The translations under genes and the position numbers were made by a program. From contig JAGEMR010000191.1 of assembly GCA_021030915.1 (NCBI GenBank), positions 1-44,704 on the forward strand: DNA of 44,704 nucleotides. The letters run 5' to 3'. This document shows positions 30,705 through 42,401 of the stretch, piece by piece. This DNA is from Astrothelium macrocarpum. Taxonomy: Eukaryota; Ascomycota; Dothideomycetes; Trypetheliales; Trypetheliaceae. Position 1 is the first letter of the stretch. Every line of letters begins with the position of its first letter. The notes under the pieces are model-generated. The model made no database searches and was not told where the DNA came from. It saw only the letters and a list, made by a program, of their open reading frames with translations.

Positions 30705-33700
30705 TGACTGAAATGAATTTCCTCGCGGCGACTATTTGAGTCTACACATTGCTCGTCACAATGCCGCTTTGCTGAAATAGCCCTCTAATCAGCATAGATA
30801 ATGCATGATCCCTATAAGGGATAAACGGGAAAAGTACGATCACTGAATCACGAAAGTTTTAATGGTAGAAACTTTGGCTTGCTTCCGATGACCTTCTTAA
30901 GGCCCGCTCTAGCGACTTTGTAGCAATGCATATACTTTGGCTAAGGTCAGCCGAAGCATTGCTAGCGCTCCTTGACTCGGTGGACCCCACAATCGACCTT
31001 GGAGGTCAAAGCCATCAAGAGGATTTTGAAGCTTGGCCTAGATCCAATTGCAGGATGAGGGCGCAAATGACCCAACTTTTTCCGGCCATTCAGCCATTTC
31101 CAAGTCCAGTAATGAGTCTTGCGACCTCCATAGTTTGCTGTAGATTATCATCAGCCATGACAGATGCGTGCCCGTCGCAAGTGTATTCAAGGCATCGTAC
31201 ACTAATGGCTGTAGTCTATGGACGGAAGATCCAGCGGACTGCGGGTTTAGCATCCGGTCCGAAAGAGCCTCTCCAAAATTTCGTTGAATTTGACTAAATG
31301 CATTTCAGCCCAAGACGCCTTATGATACTCAATTCCAAACCCGAATTTGTCGGCTGAATGCATTACGTTTGTTCGACATCAGGATCAAATCATACAGAGC
31401 CAAAGTTGTCGAGTTTGGTACTCTTAGGGTTCTGCTGAAGAACAGGGCAAACAATTTGGAGAGGGGAAGAGGGGTCTTTGGGACCGGAAGCTGGACCCGC
31501 AATCCGCTAGACTAAAGCCCCTAGGGCACCGAAGAAAAAATGCACTAGAGCAAGGGGAAACATGCAAGAGATGCCGTTGCTGCATGTCTCAACTGCTTCA
31601 CAAAGAAGTGCGAACGTGGTTGCGTGACAATCACCTTAATGAGGGCGTGGAGCGTAGCCCCATCCGGTCGTCACAAAAAATTGCGGCCCAGCGCCACTGC
31701 TCGACTTTCGCGTCTTGTCCCTCTGATTCTACATTGGTCTTGCGACTTCCTAATTGAGTGTACGGTCAAAGCCAAACCTGTTTGCAATAAGCTTTGGCAA
31801 GCCCACAACCAAAGGAAAAATTAAGATGAATACGGTCACATCTAAACAGTGTCTTGCAGTAAGCACCAATACCTAATCGTACGAGTATCAGTCCTCGTAC
31901 TGCGTCAGCGCTCCAGCAATTCTACAGTCTCATCCATGATCCCGCTACGTTTTCACAAGCCTTCCCGTGTAGCCGGGGTTTTCTTCCCCTGTGAAGATCG
32001 GAAAATCTAGTTCCGAGTCAAGGCTGATGGCCATTATCAATGGCCATGGTGGGTCACACTAAAGCTGATCAAGAATGGTTGAATGGGTCCTTTTCACGAA
32101 TCGTCAAGAGTCGAATGCAATCCTAGAGGAAAGGGGCTAAAGGGGTACTTTACAATCTCGTTGAATTGAAATGATCCTTTGTCAGATCGTAGCTTTTGAA
32201 ATCGCTTACTGCTCGTGACTCTTTTTGAGATCGTCTTGACTCGTCAAGATCCAACTACGGGCGCTAATTAGCCATCGAACGCGCCTAGGTGGTGTAATTG
32301 GGATCAAAGATTTGTGGACCTTGCGCCATTTGCATGGAGAAAAAAAGAAAAGTTTCCGAGGTGGCGTAATGGCTTGACGCGCCGTGTTCATTAAGGTACT
32401 CGTGCACTTGGCATCATGAAGTGTGGACCCACCTGCTGGATACGGCCCAATAGTCGACTGTGAGACTGTCTGAGCATTAGTGAATCAATGAAAGTCACCT
32501 TCCGAGGTACTGAGATGGTATCCAGCACCAGGTACAGTTCAGGTCCGTAGTCATCTGAAAGTCCACCATGTTTCTTTGTGCACATTCCAGAACGCAATGC
32601 AGATAAAAGTGCATCTCTCAGCACTAAGTTCATCTTCGTTCGGCCCGACTAGTATCGACGGAAATTACTAAAGCCACTGGTTTTGACAACGATCATGAGT
32701 CAATCTTTATGGCAATTCATAAACGCGATCTAAAATCATCACAACGTGGAATTGTGCATCCCGTCGTTCTGGCATGACATTATGCGGCTAAGTTCTTTTC
32801 TCTTCGGCCCGCAGACTCCGAAATCTGACAGAAGAAATGCATCCTTTTAGCTGAATCACAGTGAAGCGACACTGGCTCAGGGGTATCCCCACACGCACGT
32901 GTTGGTGGCTTATATCCCACAATTGCATGATGCTAATGCATGCGAGCCTGCATGAGCAGGCACATTGCTTAGATTAATTATTGATCCATCCAAACAAGAC
33001 CAAACTGGCGGAGCCTTTCTCACGTACCTAGCTATCGATTGTGTTTCTCAGCTGAGGTCGCAATCTACTTGACCAATATTTTGCACTTAGTCCATATTTG
33101 AGGTCATAGGTAACGTTCTTGTACCTTCTCGATGGGGGTGTTCACTGGTAGAGTGAGTGGTCTTGACTGGTAGTTGCGCAAACAGAGTCACAAGCCTCAG
33201 CCCGCAAAATCGATGAGACCAACGTCCTTTCGGCAGACTCATTGTTGTTTGGTACTCTAGACGTAAAGCTGAGAAAATCCGACTTGCTGATGCACGTAGC
33301 TGTTGAAGTTCCAATAGATTTTTACGAACCTGTTGCTAACCGAAATGCTACTCAACAGAGTGAAGCGTAGGATATCTTCCTAAAAGCATAACGATGAGAG
33401 CAATTCATCTAACATATCCCTTATCCTGCCTCCGTCTCATGTCTGGAGATACTCAAAAACTACTTCGTTTTGCCAACTCTTACGAGACTTTAAGGCGCAT
33501 TCACACGATCTTCAATCTTCCCTCAAAAGCTATCCGAGACTGTTCCATTATGGTTAGCTATTCACGTGTTGGCGCTGGCCCTTTAAGCCTTATTGTCTCA
33601 CGGCATTCTTCGATTGTCTTGGGAACGGATTATTCCCGGCTGAGAGTAATAGAATAGCATTTGTATCATAGAGTATTCAGTTTCCTTGAAGAACACATGA

Positions 33701-34069
33701 TTCCTCGCAAATGTTCTTTTAGTCCTCTAAGCTTTAATCATTACCTATTGCATCAGAGGTCACCTCGGCCAGATCCCAAGGGAGCACATTGCTTTAGCAG
33801 TTGAGTCCTAACAACTTACAAGTGTCTTCGAAATCATGTTGATAACCTCCGGAAAATATGTCATTGTTGCGCTGCCACGGCGCATCCATGATCATGCACA
33901 TGAAGCTCAGGACGTTGTAACTTCTACCTTGGTGCCACGCCATCAGGCTTTCAACATTGAGGTCCGACAAAGCGGCGCGGCGGTCGACGTTATCCATATT
34001 ACCAGTCTTCAAAACCGAAGCAACGCACTTTTGAGTCTTCATTTCGAGTCAGGCTATGAGCTCTGAAGT
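30705..34069. other. Gene-poor stretch, no gene recognised
   Basis: Short open frames on both strands (for example 30926-31297 plus, 32391-32633 minus, 33394-33657 plus, 33794-34042 minus) show no family motif. At 31430-31640 the plus strand reads a basic segment ending CKRC and, in a shifted frame, CLNCFTKKCERGC. This may be a decayed zinc-cluster exon but is too weak to call. Confidence 0.4.
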
Positions 34070-34300
34070 TTTCATCGAGGAGGTGACAATATCACCTCTG
34101 TAATCCTGCACAGGCGCCAAAGGACTCAGCATCTGGAGAGTGCGGATCCCGACCTTTTCGAGCAGTACGCATGGGATTGGATCGCCTTCATCAAGAATAA
34201 ATTATACTCCAAATCAGCATATTCGATACTGTGTTTGGATGAGCTTTCCAGGCGCGGAAAGCCTATTCGAGGCTGGAAGTCCATGAGACTCTTGCTTTGA
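34070..34300 (+). pseudogene. Coding-like fragment, unidentified
   Basis: A 76 codon stop-free frame without an ATG contains ADPDLFEQYAWDWIAFIKNK and LCLDELSRRGKPIRGWK, with balanced, protein-like composition. It is preceded by TGA and ends in TGA at 34298-34300. No upstream or downstream exon could be joined. The opposite strand is also open here (34126-34335), so the coding strand is uncertain. Confidence 0.25.
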
Positions 34301-34750
34301 AGATCTACAACAAGGCGGTCAGCTTTGTGGACCATGACTGAGACGTACGAGGCTGCTCATTGGAAGATGCCCGCGCTATGGCCAAAATCTTGATAATGAG
34401 TGCCCAGAGTGTCGAAAAGGGCGTGGCGAGCTTGGTACGCAAGTCATGACCAGCGACAAAATTGGTCGTAACAGAGATAAGGCAAATAGGCGTTGCCATG
34501 TTATTGACGAGGAGTATTGTGTCTCCGCCCGCTCGCTATCCGGCATATGCACAGTTTGACCTCTCATAAAACTACCGTTCATGTCCGTCGGTGAAGATAT
34601 TAGCCTCGACTCTGTCCAGCAAGGAGGAACTCTTCCATCCTAGAATCTACGATCACCGTCTTCATTAGCGCCAGCAGCAGTAGAAGAAGTAGCGAATCAA
34701 TATGCAATATGCAATATTCAAGGCAGCTACTTAAGCTGGAAGCAGCATGT
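34301..34750. other. Intergenic, no gene recognised
   Basis: There are only overlapping short frames without motifs on both strands. Confidence 0.4.
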
Positions 34751-35029
34751 CTATCTACCCTGCTCCGCTTCCTCGTTATTTGCACCTTCGACTGTCCTAC
34801 GCACCTCAAAGTTCTGGGCCTCTAGGCCGTGAATAACGCGGCGAAGGGCAGTAGCGCGCTCGTGGGTAGTCAGGTAGCGCTGCTGGTAGAATATGCAAGA
34901 TTCAAGGGAGAAGCGCGGCGTAGGACCGTCATCGGCGGGGAGAGGTGAGGAAAGTAGATGGCTTCGCGAGTCGCGGTGTAAGGTGTCGTGATGGGATGGG
35001 AAGTTGGCATTGGGAGTTTTGAAATCCAT
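34751..35029 (-). CDS. Possible small hypothetical protein
   Basis: A 92 residue frame starts MDFKTPNANFPSHHDTLHRD and has a mixed charged, helix-prone C-terminal half (LTTHERATALRRVIHGLEAQ). It has no recognised domain, signal peptide or membrane segment. Composition is more protein-like than neighbouring frames, and the upstream minus-strand sequence (35170-35460) is a purine-rich tract that could be a promoter. It could also be one exon of a longer gene. Confidence 0.25.
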   Translation of the reverse strand: MDFKTPNANFPSHHDTLHRDSRSHLLSSPLPADDGPTPRFSLESCIFYQQRYLTTHERATALRRVIHGLEAQNFEVRRTVEGANNEEAEQGR

Positions 35030-35172
35030 GCATCCATCTTAGCAGGGAAAAACGGCAGTGTCCTCTAGTGGACGACATTTTCGCCTTAGAACAAAGTCAA
35101 GCTTCAGAAATTCACATGCAGGTTTGGGCTCTTGCCTAAGGTTTCGATTGTAGTGGTACCTGAGGACGGCGA

Positions 35173-35460
35173 TTGACCCTGAATTTCTGCCACCGCTTTG
35201 CAAGCTTTTCTTCCTTCTCTTATGGACTCTACTTCGCTTTGCGCATTTTCTACCTCTCTTTGACGTATAGAAGTCTACTTCTTGGCTTTCCTTGCCTATC
35301 CCTGCTCTTGCTCTATTCTTCCCTCCTCGCGTTTGGGGTAGCTAGCTCTGAAGTTTTGCTGCCTCTCTATCCTTTCATTTTGTCTCTGCCTGTGCAGTTT
35401 GTTTCGTCCGAAGTTGATCGTCGCCTTTTTTGTCGTCATCTTCCTGTTTCTGTATGTGTT
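35173..35460 (+). other. Pyrimidine-rich (CT-rich) tract
   Basis: About 290 bases of the plus strand are dominated by TTC, CTT and TCT, giving a long Phe/Leu/Ser-rich open frame that is a composition artefact. On the minus strand this is a purine-rich region upstream of the small frame at 34751-35029. Such tracts often sit in fungal promoters or 5' leaders. Confidence 0.45.
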
Positions 35461-35559
35461 TCATAAAATCTTGATTCATATTCCAAGTACTTCCTTAGCT
35501 TTTTAGCAGGACAAGGGGAGACCAGGAGCCACGAGACAATATCGAATCCCTCGATGCGG

Positions 35560-36480
35560 TCAGCCCTATATGAACGTTGCCTGACATTCCTGGGCAATGA
35601 CGACACGGATAAAAATCCGGTATGGACGCCGATCCGAACCCGGGAGGTTGAGACTGGGATATACTGCTGTTATGAATGTGTAGTGGAAGGTTCTCCGGTG
35701 AGGTACGTCTCCTCCGTGAATGAATAATTTAGACAGCATACCGGACTCTATGGGAAACTGCCAGTCTGGTGATCCTGTCGAAGTGCTGTCCCCGTTACGG
35801 ACTTTGTAATCTCGCTTTCTGGTCTTGTCTTTCATTTCTCTTTCCACGGCAAATGTGATTGGATCGCACCCATGTGCTCCCAAATAGATCCAAGACGATC
35901 ACAGAAAAGAGATGGATCGCCATTCATCAACATGTACCAGAAGTTGTGCTGACGACAGTCCCAAGCCAAATTCCACGGTGCAAGCCAGAGTGCAGGACGT
36001 TATTGTTGTATCTCCAGATTGTCCACTACAACGTACGCGGCGTCAATATGGCCATCTAGATGAACAGCTCCGATCAGTGTCTCAACCGGTGTCCCCGCGT
36101 CGCATCGGCCGGTAGGATCACCAAGCGCAGGCCTTGACATGAATCTCTGGAGTTCAAAATGCTGAAAGGTATCAACGAGGCGCACACTTTTCTAACGGCT
36201 GCCCCTGTGCCACTGTATGCTGCCTGTTCATCGGTCAAATATAGTCTTCAATAACACCAAGATAGCAACTTGCTTTTGTCGTACCCAGTAGTAATTGCGC
36301 GCTCAACCGGGGCAAGGGAAAACCCCACGTCACCCACCATCACCAATCCAAAATTTTCTTGCCCCATGGCCAAAAAACCTCCGGGTTTTTTTATAAGACA
36401 GCGCAAAACTGGCTGCGGGATCCTTAGCAAATCCTTAGAAGCTATGATTGATGAATTGATAGTGCAAGATGTTTTCTAGT
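35560..36480 (-). pseudogene. Unplaced coding-like fragments, minus strand
   Basis: The minus frames 36248-36430 (GQENFGLVMVGDVGFSLAPV) and 36000-36185 (GTPVETLIGAVHLDGHIDAA), then a stop, then a further frame at about 35865-35998 (RQHNFWYMLMNGDPSLFCDR), all have protein-like composition. They are in part out of frame with each other, and no convincing GT-AG set joins them. Either a multi-exon gene I cannot resolve or a decayed one. Family not recognised. Confidence 0.25.
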
Positions 36481-38521
36481 TCTTCCATGAGTGCGTCGAT
36501 ACACGCAGCGTTAGTGGAAGAAGTCCGAAGGAGATAAGCTCTCCTATTCCACTTCTAAAATTGGGGTTAGCTGGGAGTAACCAAACGTAGGGACGCTAGG
36601 CTACAGATCTCCCAGCTCCATGCAATGGCCCACGGGAGCGTGATACCTACTTTATATGCCGTGATTATGACTGGCGGATGCACAATAGCGCTTTCAGCAC
36701 ACCAAAAATAACTTTCCTCTCAGTAGACTAATTTATGACCTGCTGCCTGCTCGTAGACGCAATCATGCCTCACAAAACAGGGCGTTGCGCGTATAGCTAC
36801 GGTCTTTGATAAGAACGAGCTGAAATGACCGCATGATGGAATATCAGTATCCTGGTAAGGCAGATATAAACGCATGGAGCAGCGTCATGTAAAGCGGGAA
36901 GCGGACCGTACCTTGCTTTTCTAGTGGCTAAAAATTGTGCGTTACATCCAACATTTAATGACCCAGCCCATGCACAAGTCTTCCATTTGCCTTCAAAGGG
37001 TTGATTTACCGACCAGGTCCACTGTATCCAACATCTGAAGCTGAATCGCCAATGTGCCATATTCTTCCGTCACCTGTAGCCGATGTTTTGAGCATCACGA
37101 TGACCGGTCACGCTTGTAGCAACGTGATTGGCTTGGAGAGAGCCAAGAATGAGGCACAGAGTAAAATGCTATTACGGCGACGATGCCAATCCTAGCAGCT
37201 CGTCAGGCGAGTCTGTGGTTGCTTACGCGAAGAGATGAAGCATATTCGTTTCGCCGTGAGGATGAAGACCTGACAAGCAGCTATGTACCCATGAAATTAT
37301 CACTAAGAGTTTCAGCACTTCTTTCATCCAATTTCAATTTTACCCATCCATAATAGGGAAGTTTCCAGCTACGCATTTGGGGCCCCACTGAAAGCATCGC
37401 CTACACCAAGATGTCGGGTATTGTTATGGCCACAGAGAACTTAGGTAACATGTTAAATGATGACGCTGGAGGCTTAGCGCCACAGGGTCCTCACTTTCTT
37501 TCATCTCATGGACCTAAGTCCATGGTCATAGAATACATCCCACAGAGTTCAGAATCACATGATACAGCTCCAACAGTTACTGACTGATCTTGTTCGGAAA
37601 AGAAGGAACAAAAATGATGAAAGGCTGTCTTAAATACGTACGAGAATGAGGAAGAGCCGCACTCATTGCAGACAATCCGAAAAGAGGGGCAGCACAAGCT
37701 CCGAGACGCATTTCGATATAGGCTTTGTGGACGAGCATTTTTGCTGGTTGAAGGAAGTCGACGGATTACTCAATGAAGTATGTTAGATGAGTTTGTACTC
37801 TGAAAATCCCCTGACCATGCAACATGTTTAGCAGAGCAGGCACTTCTAGTGAGGCATGTTGGCAGACCTCATTGGGTTAATCACAACATTCAGCTTCGAT
37901 GACCAGCAAAGCAATCCCCAAAGCCGTCGGCGTCCATACCGCTGATCTATGTGAGAGTTGGTATTGGGATAGGTGCCATCTCGAAGTATCCAACATTGTA
38001 ACGGGTTCGCGAGCATGCAAAGTCGACATTACCTATACTTCAAGTATTATGGTCCGGTCTGCAGGCCTCGATAGTTCGGCAGCAGAAATGTATCGACAAG
38101 GGTCGCAAATTCCTTGTTAATTAACGCTACGGGTTTCCATTGGAGTCGTCAGTGCGGGGTTCATCTTTTCCTTTTCGCTAATTGGTGATGATAAGGCAGT
38201 GCAATGTTTTCAAAGTTGATCGTCGATTTGGATTCGATGTGTCGCAGAGAGCACTCCATACTTGGGACACAAACGCAGCACCGCAGGGCTTCTGCATGGG
38301 TATCTAAGCTTGCCTTGGAAACGTATTGAAGCAATGAATACACGAGATTTGCTCTATGCCATAGCATGCATTTGCCTACCCTTCAAAATCAGCCGCATTC
38401 GCGGATAATGGATACTTCAGATTCCATCATTTCGCCAAGAGCAAGGTGCCTGCGGAAACTTTCTGAGCTTGCAATCGTCTCCTTCAAATTCTCTTAATGT
38501 CTTTTGGAAGAGAATCCAGAG
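36481..38521. other. Intergenic, no gene recognised
   Basis: There are short frames only (36797-37060 minus, 37506-37697 minus, 37899-38120 plus), with no motif. The right end should be the promoter of the second rhodopsin-like gene. Confidence 0.45.
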
Positions 38522-39871
38522 ATGCAAGACCACACTCCCCAAGGTATCCTTGCTGTTAGCATTGCGACACCGATACTGTGTATTGTCGTGGTGTTTTTAC
38601 GTTTCTACACCCGGCGATTGCAGAAGGCAACCTTAGGCATAGATGGGTGGCTTACAATTCCTGCTTTGGTATAGAGTCATTCTATCTGTCGCTTTAAATA
38701 CTGACGACGTCTTTAGATACTCACCTGGGCGATGGCGAGTTTCATTATGTGGGGTTTGTTAGCACTTTATTTCCTATTGCACAAGCGTGATACATGTTGA
38801 TAGTGTTTAGGTGTTCATGAAAAAGCTTTAGGGTATCCCATCCCTCATCCACCTAATCCAGTCAGCATCGTCCAATACGCGTCCTGGCAATCTCATGTTG
38901 CCGGAACAGTACGACTTCCTATTTCGCGGAAGATTCAAATCGTAGAGACATGCTGATGTTCTACAGACGTCATTCGCGCATTACGTTATTGGATCTCTGC
39001 AATTGTTGTGTGTGAAATGCAGCGTGCTCTTCTTTTATCGTCGAATCTTCTGCTCGCATCACAAAACAAGCGTTTTTAGCACCATTACGATCGGAACTTT
39101 GAGCATCGTGATTCTGTGGGCAACCGGATTCCTATTTGCAACGATTTTCCAATGTGGAATTAATTTCTCCTCGGCCTGGACAAGTCCGCTCAAATATGAG
39201 TTGAACTGTCCACGCATCAACGGGAAAAACATGGCTTTTGGAATTTCGGACTTTGTCATCGACTTGTGGATTGTGATTCTACCTGTACCTGTCGTGAGTA
39301 GGATACTCTCAAGTCAGCTTTGCATTCTGCTAACAGAAGAGTCCTCGAGATCTGGAAACTTCACTTGACTTGGAAAAGGAAGCTTGCACTCAGTCTCATT
39401 TTTCTTCTGGGTCTGGTCGCTGTGGGCGCTTCGTTTGCCAGAATGCTTGTTACTATTAAAGCTGTGTTATCTCTGTCGCCGACCAGAGACACCGATCTGA
39501 TCGTTACCCAAATTGAATACTGGGCAATGCTTGAGTCCGGTCTCGGACTGGTCGCATGTTGTCTTCCGACTTTGCGATTCCTACTTGGTAAATGGACCCC
39601 GGGTAACATGTTACGCAGCATTCGTAGCATGCTTTCCGTGGGCTCGCTCCGGTCCCAGGGATCTCGCAAAGGTGAAAGATTACCTGAAGGTGATACAAAC
39701 TCGATGGGCAGCCGCAAAGGTCTGAGCAAACCGGAAGACGTTCTTGGCGTCGGTGGTTACTACAACGAAACTCACGCCATGAGAGATTTGGAGAGCCAAG
39801 GAAATTCCGTGATGATCCCTGGAAAAATTCACATCAAGAAAAGTGTACGCACTGGGAGTGAGACATTTTGA
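38522..39871 (+). CDS. Rhodopsin-like (PTH11-type) integral membrane protein, five exons
   Basis: Exons 38522-38668, 38717-38753, 38811-38908, 38967-39293 and 39350-39871 join to 376 residues with introns of 48, 57, 58 and 56 bases (donors GTATAG, GTTTGT, GTACGA, GTGAGT). The junctions restore family text: PALILTWAMA, MWGVHEKALGYP, AGTTSFAHYV and LPVPVIWKLHLTWKRK. Helix 1 begins at residue 9, followed by RFYTRRL. FFYRRIFC, the loop cysteines (FQCG, LNCPR), and DFVIDLWIVILPVPVIWKL are standard for the fungal rhodopsin-domain family. IEYWAMLESGLGLVACCLPT is the last helix. The Ser/Gly/Arg-rich tail with GSRKGERLPEGDTNSMGSRK is cytosolic and may be phosphorylated. Sequence is clearly different from the other rhodopsin-like gene 8 kb away. 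There is no CFEM domain. Confidence 0.92.
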
Positions 39872-40755
39872 ATGTGTAATCAGCAAGATCATGCCAAGGG
39901 CAAGTCAATGTCATTCGCAGCTTTTTTCCGACCGCGAAAGCCGGGTCGAGGGTAGGGTCCTCCTTGACACCCAACCGTCCGCTCCGCGTCAAGTTTACCA
40001 GCGAAAACCTACCAAGACGCCGGTCTTTTCGTAGTTAAAAACCAGGAAGATGGCTGAACGGCTTTATCTATTATTTCCAAGTTTTCAAACTCGATTTCGA
40101 TTGTAATTTAGACAAGGTCATTTCCAAAAATTTTAGATTGTACTGGTTGGAGTGGTTGAGTCCTGGTGAGCGTTCGCGGACTATGACCGAATTTCTAGTA
40201 GATGGCTACAGATCCGCTTGACATACACCATAATATACAAGGTAGCTAAGCCTTGTTGCCTTGCTGGTTCTAAAATACTTTTGCGAGCCTTGTCCAAACA
40301 AGGAACGAAGGCTGTTGGCTTGGATGGTATGAAGCGGCAGCAAGCTGGTCCAGAGCGAATAACGAAATCCCGTGCACGCAGCCTTTTTTGAGAAGGAAAC
40401 AAGAGTTGTTCCGAAAAATTTCGGCGCACCCCGTATTGGTAGCCTGATCAGCGGGGAAGAATAGAATGGCCGCTTGATTTCGCTATCATACTTCCACTCT
40501 ATCTATCACGATTCGTTCGCTTACTGAAAGGTTGCCAAGCATTGCCAGTGAGAACACTTCAGTTCCGGACGTCAGCAGCATGGCTTGTTCCCGGACACGG
40601 ATCTGCCGCTCGAAACCACAGAAAGGTTCGACTCCGGTCCCTTGTTCATCGGTTCTTATTTTACTCAGTGCCGAGTATACAACCCAACTTGATTTTTCTT
40701 CGTTGCACGAAGCTCAGATGTCGGAAGTCCACTGTAGTCTACTGAATCTTCCATC
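39872..40755. other. Convergent intergenic before LYS1
   Basis: No gene is recognised. Open frames at 40181-40429 (minus) and 40532-40813 (plus) lack motifs and lie in the 3' flanks of the neighbouring genes. Confidence 0.5.
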
Positions 40756-41983
40756 TCATTTTGGTGCAAACTCTGGCGGCAATTGCTCGATGTTTTCCTC
40801 GTATAGCTTCTGAGCGCGAGTCCAGACTCCCGGCTCATTTCGCCTATCCAGCGTCTTTAAGCTTGGTAAGAGCAATTTGGAGAAGGCGTCGCTTGCCTCC
40901 CGGGCAACAAGAGTTGGTAGATGGTCAATGCTCGAGACGGTTAGGGGAGGGCCATCACCCTTGACTTCCACAGGCAACGTCGGCTTGTGGAAAGTGGTAT
41001 ATTCGCTGTAAACAGGGATAGGATTGTGGGCGTTGTTGGGATCGCAGCTCACATCGCAGATTACGCGCAATTTACGTCCGGGCTGCGCTAGCGAATCGTA
41101 TGTAACAAAAGGCTGGATAGGCGTCGGTCCCAAATAGACACAATTGATGAAGACCTCAGCAGCTGCGATCTCAGGAAAGGGCCCGCCGTGCGCTGTCTCC
41201 GCCATATCCCACTTTATGATGGATGACTCAGGAATTCCGACGGCGAGGCAAAAGTCGATAGCACCAGAGCCACACCGACCAAGCGCTCCAAGGACGATGA
41301 CACGCGGTTGCTGCCCATTGTTCTGGCTCACGGCCGAGGCAAGACCCTTATTCACAGACTGTTGGAGCTCAGGCGCGGTTGGATAGACGGGCACAGAGCC
41401 AAGCGCGGTGCCCGGGCTGCTGATCTGATGCGCCCATGCCATAAGTGCAATTGCGGCACCAGCATAGCCAGCATAATACCCAAAAGCGGCGACGCGGCGG
41501 CCGTCTTCGCCGGTCAAAAATTCAATGTCATATAGTAGTCCCCCTCCTCGAGCAAATCGACTCAAATAGCGAGCCCAGCCATCCTGCTGCTTATAGCAAT
41601 GACCAAACTGGATATGAGTGTGGTGAAGCGGCTCTGCATGAGCATTAGAGAAGAGCGGCAATAACCATGCTTGTTACTCACCATCACTTTCAGGTAGTTC
41701 TTTGAGCCCGACGATAATGTGATCTCGCGGAGCCTCCGTCCAGGATCCTTCGGGCACCAAAGTCGCACCTACAGCCTCAAACTCGGCGTCTCGATAGATT
41801 CGCTCAGGACTTCGTTCAACATTGATCTTGTAACCCTCTTCGAGCAGGGCTTTGGCAACATCAGGGGATACTACGAGATCAGCAACGCTCCTCGTAAGTT
41901 GGGACCGCCCAGAATGACTCACGGGCGGATCGACGTTCGAGGTTTTTGGTCTCTGACCGTAGATGCAGAGTCGTTGGCGCCAT
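40756..41983 (-). CDS. LYS1: Saccharopine dehydrogenase (NAD+, L-lysine-forming), three exons
   Basis: Minus-strand exons 41923-41983, 41682-41870 and 40756-41633 join to 375 residues with introns of 52 and 48 bases (GTGAGT..CGTAG and GTGAGT..TGCAG). The start MAPTTLHLRSETKNLERRSA continues after splicing into LSPDVAKALLEEGYK. This is the last step of the alpha-aminoadipate lysine pathway: saccharopine + NAD+ gives lysine + 2-oxoglutarate. Lys77 in GLKELP and His95 in QFGHCYK match the catalytic pair known from the yeast enzyme (K77/H96). ARGGGLLYDIEFL, GRRVAAFGYYAGYAGAA and LGALGRCGSGAID are diagnostic. Length is close to yeast Lys1 (about 373). The C-terminus ends EFAPK, so no canonical SKL-type peroxisomal signal is visible. 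A transposon sits about 300 bases upstream of the start. Confidence 0.97.
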
Positions 41984-42287
41984 AGCGGAGAGTGCGGTAG
42001 TCCCAGTGGTCAATACTCGGGCTGATGGCTGACGAGAAGGCGTGGAAAAGAGGTGAAATCTTCGAACAAATAGAAATTTTTTGAGCGATATCCCCCTGCC
42101 TTGCATTAGCTCTGAAAAGCTCAGAGAAGCGAGCACGCGAGTAGCTCCAGCCGCCGGTACCGGGGCATCGTTACCGAGACCCGGTCCGTCGTCGATGGGC
42201 TTACTAAGGTCCTGTCCACGCAGCTGACTAAAAGAGCAGCTCATGAGAATTGTAGCTTTGGATTTGCGTTCTATCATTCAACCGTAA
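41984..42287 (-). promoter_or_regulatory. LYS1 promoter interval, truncated by transposon insertion
   Basis: About 300 bases lie between the LYS1 start and the transposon target site. It is open on the minus strand in frame with LYS1 (42277-41984), but the residues are not conserved-looking and no in-frame extension is expected in this enzyme. Sites further upstream are now 1.8 kb away. Confidence 0.5.
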
Positions 42288-42289
42288 TA

Positions 42290-42332
42290 AGTCGGGTGAT
42301 GCGGAAATGGCCCACCCCCCGTAATGGCCCAC
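42290..42332 (+). repeat. Left terminal inverted repeat
   Basis: This is the 43 base repeat pairing with 44070-44112 on the opposite strand with no mismatch found. It contains the internal direct repeat ATGGCCCA (twice). Confidence 0.95.
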
Positions 42333-42401
42333 CTCCACCACTTGATTTCGTCTTATTTAATTTCGCTAAATTCGCTCCACCACCCACCACATTGCTCCAA
42401 T

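Noticed and set aside
35600..35660. Possible tRNA T-arm on the minus strand (GGGTTCGGATC)
   Set aside because: No matching stem, anticodon arm or acceptor pairing could be drawn around it.
41879..42277. LYS1 starting further upstream at 42277
   Set aside because: The frame is open, but the extra residues are not family-like, and MAPTTLHLRSETK at 41983 matches the normal enzyme start.
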